A DNA stretch of 64,000 nucleotides from Rallus limicola (taxonomy: Eukaryota > Chordata > Aves > Gruiformes > Rallidae), in the NCBI GenBank assembly GCA_022605955.1, contig JAKCOZ010000003.1, positions 13,339,331 to 13,403,330 on the forward strand, in the 5' to 3' direction. Positions 46,001 to 57,365 of this stretch are shown here, piece by piece. The notes under the pieces were generated by a model that searched no databases, was not told the DNA's origin, and was given only the letters and a program-made list of their open reading frames with translations. Positions within the stretch are counted from its first letter, which is position 1; each line of letters opens with the position of its first letter. The position numbers and the translations under genes are program-made.

Positions 46001-49000
46001 AAAAAGAAAGCTGGTTAAATAGTTATGGGAAATCCAACAGGATAGACAAAGAAATGGGAGATTTGTTAACGGTAATTTTGTTTCACAAATGAGAGAATGA
46101 AACAATTAGGTGTTTTTAAAATTAACGTTGTTTCATCAGTTCAGCAGGTGAGTTGGCTAATGGAGATGACAAGGGAAACATTTTTCAACAATAAAACCTA
46201 AGCAATAAAATTTTTATTAGTCCAAATAAATCCTCTCAATCCTCTGACTTAGACATTAATGGACTTCTCTTTGGTCAGTGTTTGTGGTATCCAAAACACT
46301 GCCTGCCTCTGAAGGTCGTATCAGAGAGGACTGCAGACATTTCCTGGCAAATCCACTCATGCTGGAGAAGCAATAGAAACCATACTCAGTACAGAGCAAG
46401 ACATTTTTCTGATCCTGAAAAAAGGATGCCTAAAGCAGAATATAGCAAAAATCTTCTTTTCATCATGTGATTTGTCAATATTAGACTTAGCAAACATGTG
46501 TGAGGACTTCTGGCACAGCTAAAGTTGCAGGCAGCTTGTGTGATATGACATCCTCTTTCCCTTGGGATTAAGTAATCTATTAAAACAATTTGTGCGATTT
46601 AATTTTGTGCCTACGGAATGTACTTCACAAATGTTATACACTCCAGCAGTTAATAAAGCCTTCTTAAAGAGACTGCTCTAATTCTGAACACCTTTATACT
46701 TAGAAACTGTACCTTTACCAATTTGGGTTTTTCAGATTTAATCTTCGCATACTCTCAGTTTTCAAGTTTTTCCAGAATGACTGTCCCAGTATATTCTGAA
46801 CAGTCTCCTGATACGATTGAGACACTTGTTTAGTCCTAAATCCCAGGAGTTACTGTTAAATCCCAGAATCTAGAAGTTGATTTTTTTCTTGTTTGTTTAT
46901 TGACACTCATAATCAAAGATACTAATGTGTGTACCTTTCATATCCATCATTGAGACCACATCCATTTAAGAGATAGTATGTTCTTGGGGAATTCTAGAAT
47001 ACTGCAGCTGAACAGGTTCTGGAATATGAAAGGATGAAGCTGGTTATCATGTCATATGTAATTCTTTGAAAAGCACCAATATTTTCAGTTTCCATGTTTT
47101 CTTACTAAGACTAAAGACAAATTGTTACTTCATATCTGCCCATTCCCTTCTGTTAGACTTAAAGTGGAAAATACTACTCTTTTCTTTTCCTGTAAATATC
47201 CTCCAGGAAGACAAATAGAAGTTTGATATGCAAGAATTGCAATCCCTTCAAACATACTTAGACTTTTTTCCAAAGAAATAACCTCATAGCTGTTTCTTGC
47301 CTAAGTTATACTAACTGTGAGACATTATACCCAGAAGGACATTAACTCTAAGTCTCTTATCTCCTGATCTAAAAAATCAACAATTAATTACATTTTCATG
47401 GACCAAAGAATATTTTACTTAAGAGATGGTTTGTTGGGTTTTATGCTGTCACTATTAAATAAGCATGAGTTCTATTTTTGACAACCTGGATCTTGTGATA
47501 AAATGAGAAAAATTTCTAGTCAATAAAGTATTCTTATTGATAAGGAATCTGTATCTTCTTAAGTCCTCTCTTTAAGTGCTGATTGTGTGATATGCAGAGC
47601 AGAAAAAATATATTTAACTGACAAAAAATATTGATTTTTGCTTTTCACCATGTGACTTAAAAGACACTTGCACTTGGAGTAGAAGGACTAGGTAATCCTC
47701 AAAATACTTCAATTTAGTTTTTGTTGTTGTTTTTCTAAGTACCAGTGCTTGATTCCAAGGCTTGGCCAAGTGTGATTTACATACATTTTGGAAAGTATAT
47801 CAATGGGTTTATGTGCTGCCATAGAAAATGGTTTTCATGTTCAGTGAAAGTTCTAGAAATACAGGCTCCCAGGACACAGCTGAAGCTCAAGGATCTGTGC
47901 TGCTTGTCTGTGCCCTGGGCCAGAGTTCCACATTGTGCACTCCTTTCTCCTTTGCAACCCAGAAGGGACATTAACAACCTGTGGTGTGTGTAGTAAGTTA
48001 TGTACATTCATATGGTCTAATGCACAGATCCTGTAAATCTCTGGCTCTGTTTTTGTGTGGAGTTCACAGAACTGGGGCTCACCCAAAATCTGCCTTCAAA
48101 TGTTTAAAATTAAAAATTAGTTTTCTTGCCCTAAGTCTGGTTCCAGTGCAGTAGCCTGTAAAATAAGCTAGTGCAAAACAAATGCCTGGAGTATACACTT
48201 GCAGCATATTGACTTCTGCAAGATTAAACGAGATACAGAAACTTTAGATTCCGACTGCTTAGTTGCCTGTGTGACAACGGTTGATAATAAAGTGGATTTC
48301 CTGTGATGTGGATTCCTGTGACTTCTGCCAGGGATCATATCAAACAAATTAATTACATGCTAAGGTAAACAGACAACTTTAACTATATTGCTAACTGATA
48401 CAAGTACAGCTGGCTTTCTATGTCTCTGGTTTCTTACGTTCAAATCTCTAAGGTCTGGGATGAATACCCACTGTGTTACTGTAAATACAACATCTGCACA
48501 GAAATACTTAAATTAAGTCAGAATATATTTAGAATACTTTAGATATAGGGATCCTGACCAGTCTGTCTCTGTGTTGCGAGATTTCTCTCATGTCTTGGGG
48601 TGTGACAGATCTGATAATGCCACTACATGTCTTCACCCACAGGACATAGCTCAGTGTGTTCCCAGTCCTGACTCATCTCTGTGCGGTAGAACTGGAAGTG
48701 TTTGCCACTAACTGCTGAGATATTATGTCTTCATTTTCCTTTGAATATCTTCACTGGCATGTGAAGACAAATTGCATGTCTGACCCAAGGGAAACTATCG
48801 CAATGTCTTTCATCTCTTCCTTTTTATCGCCCTTCTCTTGTGGATGATTTGACTATCCCTAAAATCATGTGGGGTTGGACAAGTCAGTCCCACTTTTAGT
48901 AGTGGCTTCATATAATACTAAGAAAATTGTCATAACATTTTTTTTTTGTGTACAATGTGATCCAGTGTTGCTCCTATCAAAAATACTATTTTCAACTAAG

Positions 49001-52000
49001 CCAGCATTTTCCACCAGAAAAAAAAATCATTCACAGGAGATATTCTGATGTTTTCTGGAAGACAGTGCCAGATGCTTTCTCTGAAAGACTATTGCAGTTT
49101 ACATAAAACCTTCATCAGCCGATTGGTTGGGATAACATCTTTACCCTCTAACTGTTTGCTAGTTTTATCCAATCTATCAAAGAAACATTTGTATGCTACA
49201 TGGTGCTGCTTGCCATAACTCAATCATATAACTGAAATATATCTTCCAAAATGATGAAAACAGGTGCTGGATCTGATTCATAACCCTGATAAATCTTTTT
49301 TAAGCATTACAGAGCTGCAGTATTTCATATTCCCATAGCACTTTCCATGGAGTGGGTTGTGAAGGCTAAAATTTCCCATCCAGGAAGGCAGAAAACACAA
49401 GGCAAATGAAGACTCAGAGGTGAAGTTTTCTTTAAAGCATTTTCTTCTTCATTTGGGGAAGAATAATTAATTCTTTGCATGTACATTAAAAAAAAAAGGC
49501 AAACCATCAACACTAATCACTTACTAGTGTTACTTAATTGCCGTATTTGTCACTGTTAAATGTAAAGTCTCACTACCGTTGGTGGCAGTGGAGTCTGGAT
49601 CATTATGCATGGAGCAGCACATTGTTCTGTAAAATATTACTTGATTTGCAAAGTGTCTGGAAAGTAGTTTTTTTATATTCTTACGTAAGATAACAAAGTG
49701 CAGTTTATTTCTACAGCTTTTTTCTACTTTATGTTAGTATGTGAAAAGAAGTCAATCATCTCTGGAAGCTTAGAAAAAATATTTTGAATTTCACTCTACT
49801 CCAAATAGATTTATCTCTCTCCAGCATCTTCAAAAGATTTTATTCTGGGTACCCATAGCTGTCTGTCTGAAATATTTTCCTCTAGATTTATCCTCTTCAA
49901 ATTTTTTCTTATTGTCTCCGGAAACAAAATAGTTAACAAAAACTATAAACAAGCAAGTAATCTACTACCACATGTCTTCTATAAGGTCTCAATTTGTCTG
50001 TAGAATATTTTGACCTAAGATTAATTTGGTGCCTTGTCTATTATTTTACTAAGATGCTAAGTAGATTTTTAGCTCACCACAGATGATCATAATGAATTGA
50101 GCTTGTTCAGTTCCCACGCTCAGTCAGAAGTGACTTGCAGCTTGTCATCCATTTCAGCAACAGGTGCCTAAGCACTCTCATACAGGAGCAGAGCTTTCTG
50201 GCTAAAATCAATGTTATATTCAAATACTCTACAAGGGGGGGGGGGGGGAGGGAAATTCAAAGCCCATTTTGAAAAATATAAAAATCCAGCCCCATGCCTA
50301 CCTCTGCAATTACATACACATTAATAGTTCTTTTTCTCCCTCAAACAAATCCACCCCAAACACTGTAAAAAAAGTCACCCACTGGCCTTTTCCATTTTAA
50401 ATTACTGTTAGTCTGCACTAAGACACATTTCCTAGTATATTTCAATGTATATTTCAAGACGTCTAATAGCATCTAATAATAAAAACCCAGTATGTCTGAT
50501 TACTGAGTCAACATGTTATTGCATAATAGCTTTAAAAGACTCTTCTGTATTTGAGGTGAATAGAAACTAACGGGAGCTTTAAGAATTTTCATATGACATC
50601 TCTGTCAAAATTAGAGAAGTTTCTGTTTATGGATGTTTATTATTCATCCAGGCAGACATCTGGAGTGTAAGTACCACATCATATTTCCACCTCTTTTTAA
50701 GAACTCTGAATCTCAAAGACAGCATATTACACAAGAAGAAAGGACTAACATACTTCAGATCAGTAAAGACTCCCCTCTATTTTATGAACCTGGCATTTAT
50801 TGCACTGCTGAATCTTACCTAGCTTATGTGAAAAGACAGCATGCTAATATACTGTCTCTTAGGTCGGTGTCAAGTAAAAAGTATCAGACTTGGAAAGATT
50901 AACTCTTTTTCCATCCTAGTCAATATGTGCATACAACTCTGGGGCAATAGAATAGCCAGTTTATTCTCTAACTGTACAAATAATCCTTATTACTGCAGTT
51001 ATTCACTAATTCTTCTAGACTACTTGCTGAGTAATCATTAGTGTCCTGCCAAAGATTCACAAGCTTGAAATGAACATTGATCTGAATGTGAATATTTTGC
51101 TGGGGAAGTTCAGCTTTATAACCGACTCCCCTGCTTGGAAATCTTGCAGTGACATGGATAGATGTGTTAAGAAAAATAACAATGTCAGGCAGATTTTACA
51201 ACCTGCTGACACATAAACAACCTTATTTTTATTCCTCATTCTATAAATTCCTTACTACTCTGGCTCAAGAATAAATGACCACTGATTTCCATTTGACATC
51301 ATCTCTTCCCTAACAGACTGCTGCTGTTTGCCTTTCTCATATGCAGAAATTGAACAGGAGTTGTGTGTTTTTCATAACAAAGCAGAAATTGAAAATAAAT
51401 ACTTCATTTGGTGTTGTTTAGATTCCTTAAAGACAAAAAATAGGCATTCTTTTGAAAGCACAGCTGCTCTTGAGAATGTATGAATCCACCTTAATCCTGA
51501 AAATTATTGGGTTTGTGTGTTTCTTGTATTTTTTTAATGTTGTATTTTTCTCTTGAGCCTCCTTCTTTTAGATTAGATTTAATCTTGTCAGTGCTCTCCA
51601 TCTCTTAAATTCTAACATAATTCTTTTTCTCTGCAGAGGCTATAAAAATCAAAGTAACCTTCTAGCTTCAGAAACATTTTAAAAACGGAATTTAGACTAA
51701 AGGAGAGAAAAAAGAAGGCAACAATACAACAGTCTCTCCTCAGCACAGAAGTGTTTAATTCTAAAGACTGTGCTGATGGGAAAAAAGCCATACTACAGGC
51801 TTGATAACTGTAATTTCTGTTTGAGCAAAGACATATGTAACTAAGACAGAGACAAGAGCTCTCTATTTCACTCCATCTGTGATTCAAACTCACTGCTGAT
51901 TCTGAAGACTATGCAAAAAACCTTCATATTTTTTTAGTCAGTATCAGATCAAAACGCTTCAGTTTCTCATAAACAAAGAGGGTCCAGGAACCTGATGCTG

Positions 52001-54220
52001 ATATTGGTTGTTCTTTTCCTAAATATATATTTATTTTTCTGTTTAATTTTTTGTGTATTTTACTAATGACAACACCACAAGCAGCTCTAGATCGTTGACT
52101 TTCATATATTGTTTTGTATTCCTATATCTAGGGAAAAGTAAAATAAAAATATGGTGATCACAGTAAGTATGTTTATGACACAGAGAAGCCACAAAATCTA
52201 AAGTTAGTGGGTAAAATTAAATTATAAGTAGTTTCAAATCATTAAATTTCCCACCTTTGAGGCATAAGAGAACCAACTTGTGTTTGAATGGGAATTTTCT
52301 GTCATTTTCTATCCTGTTCCAAGAAAACCTCCAGTCTTTTTTTTTCTGTATACAGCAGAAAGGAAACATTTCTCTGGTAGGGAAGCACACAGAATTGTAT
52401 TCTTAGTGATAAGCAAGTTTTTGCTTTCTCCTAGCATTCAATCTGCCTATCAGAAAATTGGTGTGATGCTGAAGAGGTCTTCAGACAAATGGGTTATGAA
52501 CCTACTTCAACAAAATTGGAAGGGGGAAAGGAAACAGAATCTGCTTTTGATTTCTGGTACTGGAGGAAAAAAACAACAAAACAACAAAGACACTATGGCT
52601 TTGAATTCTGTTGAGTTGCAGGGTATTTCTTTATAATGAATCTTCATATGGGAAGAAATTTCCAGTTTTCATTTGTCTTTAGCATTCAAGTACTTACCGA
52701 GATTCTAAATGATACTTAGTTCTATTAACTTTCATTTCCTTCAAAGTTAATTATTTTTCTCACTGTACAAGTATCTCCTGAGATATCAATTTGTAGTTTT
52801 TTTAAAATATCTAAATCTTTTAAAACTGGCACAGTAATACATGATACTTTTTATTATTTCTCAATGTTTAAAATGCTTTGAGTAATACCATTATTTTGAT
52901 GTCTGCTCATCAGTGTGGTTAAAGTTCCATATTATGCTCATAGTTTTAGATTTCTGAGGAACAAAAATCACCGTGAAAGCAAACACAGGCATTTTGTATG
53001 TGTTGCTGCTGATGTGACAGTGTGTTGGAAGGGATCAGTCTTGACAAAAGCCAGTCTTAATGGACTGGGAAGGTGCTGCAATTGCTAAAATATCAGTTAG
53101 TGAAAGGTATCCTCTCAATCTGTAAGAGCAAGGAAAATATGGATGTATTTTTCTTGTTCATAAATTGAATTGAACAATATTAATGTTCTTTAAAAGTTAC
53201 TTTAAAAGAGGGGAGAGAGCTATATGGGAAGGTATAAATCTAAATGGGTCTGTCTGAAGAAGCTGGGCTCTGTAGTGTGGTTAAGTCAATGCTGATACTC
53301 TGAAACAGCAACATATGAGATGAAGCATTTGAATAAAGGTTAGTGAGCTTGTGGGGGAAATAAATATGCCTGGCAAGCTTTTAAAATACTTCTTTTGGTG
53401 AACTGAAGGCGAGAAAGGTACCTGAGTGTGGAAAGCCTGAAGATCAGAGCCTGGATTCAAACAAGGCTGAAAGGAGAAACCTGGTGTGGAGTCACAGCAA
53501 ATAATTCTCATGTGATTTCCAGTGCTGAGCATCACTACTGATGGCTGCTATGCCATGATGTTTCAACTAACCTTCCTTCCATAATGTGTTGGACAGACTT
53601 CTGAAGAACACTGTTGGTAACTAAAGCTCCAAGTGGAAAATCCTATGGAGGAAAACCCACCCAAGGCAGTGGCTGTATGTTTTCCCTTTGTTCTGTGTAG
53701 TGGCACTGTGAGATGTGGAGCATAGCACCTAAAACAGATTTAGGAACTTCAGCACACTGAGGAGGAGAGACATTGCAGAAAAAAAGTTGAAATTCTTCCC
53801 TTAGGAAAACACATATGTGAATTCACACACAGGGATGTGTGACGGGAGCTTGTTTTTCTTCTGGAACTGTTGAACTCCAGGAATTTTAGAACAGTTGCTC
53901 TCTTCCTTCTACCCCTGGTCCTTCCATTCCCCTTCTGACTTTTGTAGTCACAATGATGCCATTGCGCCATTTTCCACTAAGTAAGACAAACTGTTCTAAT
54001 TAAGTCATTTACAACAGTTTTATTGCAAACATTTGTGAAACTAAATGTGTTCTTACATTAATTTTACTCTGCTCTCTTGTGCAAATTAGATGGCTTCAGT
54101 CATTGTAAGTGTTAATTAGGAAAGCTGGAATTTTTGGAACACACCATTTTGCAACGAGAACTTATTGCATAGTATAGGCCCTGAGCATGATATAGATGGT
54201 ATGGAGTAAGGGGTGGATAC
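46001..54220. other. Unique AT-rich non-coding DNA, second part of a repeat-poor tract
   Basis: I recognise no gene or dispersed repeat. A run of 14 G occurs at 50235-50248. A slightly GC-richer patch near 47850-48080 has overlapping short open frames on both strands (76-82 codons) with no domain. Open frames elsewhere reach 118 codons (52280-52636) and look random. Motif-rich AT stretches resembling conserved non-coding elements occur near 54000-54180. Confidence 0.45.
50235..50248 (+). repeat. Run of 14 G
   Basis: An uninterrupted G14 tract is followed by AGGG. It is the longest G homopolymer in the window and a likely site of length variation, replication slippage or sequencing error. Confidence 0.95.
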
Positions 54221-54797
54221 TGTCCTAATTTCACCTGAGCTAGAGTTAATTTTCTTTCTAGTAGCTGGTTTAGTGCTGTATTTTGTATTTAATATAAAAA
54301 TAATATTGATACCACACTGATGGTTTTAGTTGTTGCTTGGTGGTTGTAGTGTCTACACCAAGTCAAGGACTTTTCAGCTTCCCATGCCCTGTCAGGTGCA
54401 CAGGAAGCTGGGAAAGCACAGGCTGGACAGCTGCCCCTGCCTGGCCAAGGGGATATTCCCAACCACATAACATCATGCTCCTGATACAACAGGGAAGCTT
54501 ACATGGGAGACAGGATCACTGTTTGGAAACAGACTAGGCATTGTGTTGTTTTATTTTCCTTTCACAAGTGAGAAATAGCAGTGGTATATCACATGTGTTA
54601 TTGTTACAATTACAATTGTTATTACTATTGTTATTATTATTATTCTCATCCTTTGTTATCCTATTAAACTGTCTTTAACTCAGCCCATGAGTTATGGGAC
54701 TTTTTTTTCATTCTCCTCCCCATCCCCTTGTGGGGGGAAGGGGTGAGTGAGCAGATGTGTGGTGCTCAGTTGATGGCTGGCATTAAGCCATGAGACA
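54221..54797 (+). mobile_element. ERVL-type solo LTR, near full length
   Basis: It starts TGTCCTAATTTCACC at 54221 and ends CATGAGACA at 54797. It carries GCTAGAGTTAATTTTC (54239-54254), AGTAGCTGGTTTAGTGCTG, CCAAGTCAAGGACTTTTCAGCTTC, GGATATTCCCAACCACAT and a polyadenylation signal ATTAAA (54663-54668). After that come CTGTCTTTAACTCAGCCCATGAG, then GTGAGTGAGCAG...GTGGTGCTCAGTTGATGGCTGG. A (TTA)n-like patch at about 54598-54645 is internal. It is the same family as the LTR at 13364. No internal viral genes adjoin it. The flanks (GATAC and TAAAT) do not match, so the target duplication has decayed or a boundary is off. Confidence 0.88.
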
Positions 54798-56288
54798 TAA
54801 ATATTTTACATAATAGTACTTAAAATATTTTAACATAAGCAAGTGGATAACCTGTGACTTTCAAATGTAAAAGGCCATGCCTTGTTAATGCAAGAATTAA
54901 CAAGATTTATTCAATTGGTTTTAATGGCACGACACAGCTATTTAAGTATTATCTTAAAGACCTACTAATGCTTCTACTATTTTTTAACATAAGTTTAACA
55001 GTTTCAATTGGAGATAATCCATTTAAATTTGTTCAGTAAATGTTTCATTTTTGTAAGAAGAATATTTGATGATATAGTTGTCTGAAATCGAGATTCAAGA
55101 CATAAAAAGGTTTCATCTAAACAAAAGTTTGTTTAAATATGAAATGGAAGCAGGTCTGCAAAAAATCTTTAACAACAGCACGCCAGACATTGATGTAAGG
55201 CTACTAACTCTGATAATCAAACTGCTGGATTTTGTTCAGTGTTCAAATTCAAATTGTTCAAATTGTTCAGTATTCAATATTTTGAGACAGGTAAGTGTTT
55301 ATGAGGTTGGTCCTCAACAGGTCATTTGTGAAATTGAGAAATATTTAGTCTTCATCTCTACATCTCTCTACAATTGCAGTGATTTTCTTCAGGCTATACA
55401 TCTCTCAAACAGGAAATCAAAATCTGAACACTTTTGGATGAAAGGAATACATGCAAGATGCTTATCCCACTTTCATTCACCCAGAGGTATGAGAAGTCCT
55501 GTTCATTAAAACTGTCTCTCTGCCTGAGGATACTTAAACCCAATCTGTCCTTCTGGGCCAGGCTTTGGAAGCCAGGTCTCTCATTTTCATTGAAAGTGTG
55601 AATGATCCTAGTGTTGGGTTTTAAGTTTACAGCAGTTAAATTCACAAATCCCTAGCTGAAATGGGTCTGATTTTGTATGGTAGAAACAGAACAGGGAGAG
55701 TTCCTTCTCTAAAATTGGTGCAGTAATGAGTAGAGGACAACAGTGACAGGAAAGAGGGAGCAATCTTATTTGCTATGTATTCTTACCCCCAGCCCTATCA
55801 CATGCACCTCCAGAAATGGCAGTACTTGCTTTTCCAAAGCTATTCTATCAGAGCTCTATCAGAGTCCTTTTCTCTGCCCTCCTCAGTACCCACACCGAGC
55901 CCACAATATCCTCTCCTACTGCAAGCCCCAAAGGGCCAAAGTACCCTGGCATATCTGAGGCCTCTGAAGCCCCCAGGGCTTACCCACAACTTTCCATTTG
56001 CTTTTTGCATTAACATAGAATGGGGATACAGTATAGACCTTCAGGTCCTCTCATCTGTGTTTCAAGCATGCTGTCTGGATGCTGCCACTTGCTGCCACTT
56101 ACTGCCACTTTATCCTTGGCCACTGAGGTCAGTAAAGCCAGCTTTTAAACTTGCAACATCATGTTACTGCCTGTCCCCATAGTAAGCATGTTTTAATACT
56201 TTTCCTGACAAGAACTTAAAAAAAAAACCCTTCAGACACCAGCTTTACTTGTTAAAAATTGGTTAAAAATTGGCAGACAACAAGGGTA
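54798..56288. other. Non-coding DNA with short tandem repeats and one exon-like frame
   Basis: An open frame without ATG (55078-55509) contains a perfect splice-donor word CAGGTAAGT at 55288-55296; see findings. A 9-bp AAATTGTTC-type repeat lies within it (55234-55278). A GC-richer patch (55740-56180) with overlapping short forward open frames is unexplained. No known gene is recognised. Confidence 0.4.
56081..56110 (+). repeat. Three tandem copies of a 10-bp unit
   Basis: GCTGCCACTT is repeated three times head to tail, with one substitution at the start of the third copy (ACTGCCACTT). It is too short to be a known satellite; most likely slippage. Confidence 0.9.
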
Positions 56289-57365
56289 TGTCTTAAAAGA
56301 TATGTCTTAAGATGAACCTTGAATGGCAAGGTTTTGGGAGGAAGGGGCAAGCAACAGGGTAAGAAGCTGCTAGAACCTTCCCTCCATGGGAAGGGCCAAT
56401 GCCAGCTGACTCCAAGACAGACCCATCACTAACCCAGCAAGGGCTGAGGTCATGACCAATGGTGGTAGTACCTCTGGGATAACAGTTAAAAAGGGATGGG
56501 AAAATGAACTGGGCGGCAGAAACTGCAGATAGAGATAGGAGTGAGAATATGTGAGAGACACAGCCCCACAAACACCAAGGTCAGTCCAGAGGAAGGGGAG
56601 GAGGTGGCCCAGGCACCAGAACAGACATTCCCCTACAGCCCTTGAAGAAGCCCATGGGGAGGCAGATTGTCCCCATTCAGCCCATGGAGGATGATGATTG
56701 AGCGGATACTCACCTGTAGTCTGTGGAGCCTTGGGCCTGAGCAGGTGCTCACCTGAGGAAGGCTGTGACCCCATGGGAAACTGATGCTGAAGCAAGCTCC
56801 TGGAAGGACCTGTGGCTCTATGGAAAGAGAAGGCCAAGCAGGTTTCCTGGCAGGACTTGTAATCCTCTGGGGGAACGATACTGAAGCAGTCTGTTTCTGA
56901 AGGTCTGCACCCCATGGAAGACTCTGGGGCAGCCCGTGAAGAACTGGGAAGGACTCACATTGAAGAAGTTAATGGAGGACTGTCTCCCATGGGGAGGGAC
57001 CACACACTGGAGCAAGGGAGAAGTATAATGAGACCTTTCCCTGAGGAAGGAGGGGAGGAAGGAGTGAAATTGCGAATAGAGCCTGAGAGCAAGGGAGGGG
57101 TAGGGGGAGGCTTTTAAAGATTTGGTTTTATTTCTCATTACTTTGCTTTGCTTGGTAATATATTACACTTTTATTAAGATGAGTTAAATTAATTTTACAG
57201 AGTTGAGTCTATTTTGCCTGTGATGGTAACAGCAGATGATCTCTCTCTGTCCTTATCTTGACCCAGGAGCCTTTTATTTTATTTTCTCTCACATGGCCAG
57301 CTGAGAAAGGCAGTGATAGAGCGACTTTGGGGGGCATTTAACCTCCAGACACAGTCTACCCAGCA
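56289..57365 (+). mobile_element. Long avian ERV solo LTR of about 1.1 kb
   Basis: The middle shows the repeated CCCATGG(A/G)-containing units typical of one family of long avian LTRs (GCCCATGGGG, CCCCATGGGAAAC, CCCCATGGAAGAC, CCCATGGGGAGGGACC). The 3' part has CTTTCCCTGAGGAAGG, then GAGTTGAGTCTATTTTGCCTGTGATGGTAAC, TCCTTATCTTGACCCAGGAGCC and GCGACTTTGGGGGGCATTTAACCTCCAGACACAG, the usual R/U5 end. Boundaries are set at TGTC (56289) and CCCAGCA (57365). The eight bases outside each, CAAGGGTA and CAAGTGTA, differ at one position and may be a target duplication. The reverse-strand open frame of 181 codons (56370-56915) is an antisense shadow. No gag, pol or env adjoins it. Confidence 0.8.

Noticed and set aside
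13364..54797. LTRs at 13364 and 54221 as a provirus pair
   Set aside because: They are the same family but 40 kb apart, with many unrelated repeats between and no retroviral genes.
56370..56915. 181-codon reverse-strand open frame, the longest without a CR1 motif
   Set aside because: It is the antisense of the long solo LTR at 56289-57365; its residues reflect LTR composition and match no protein family.
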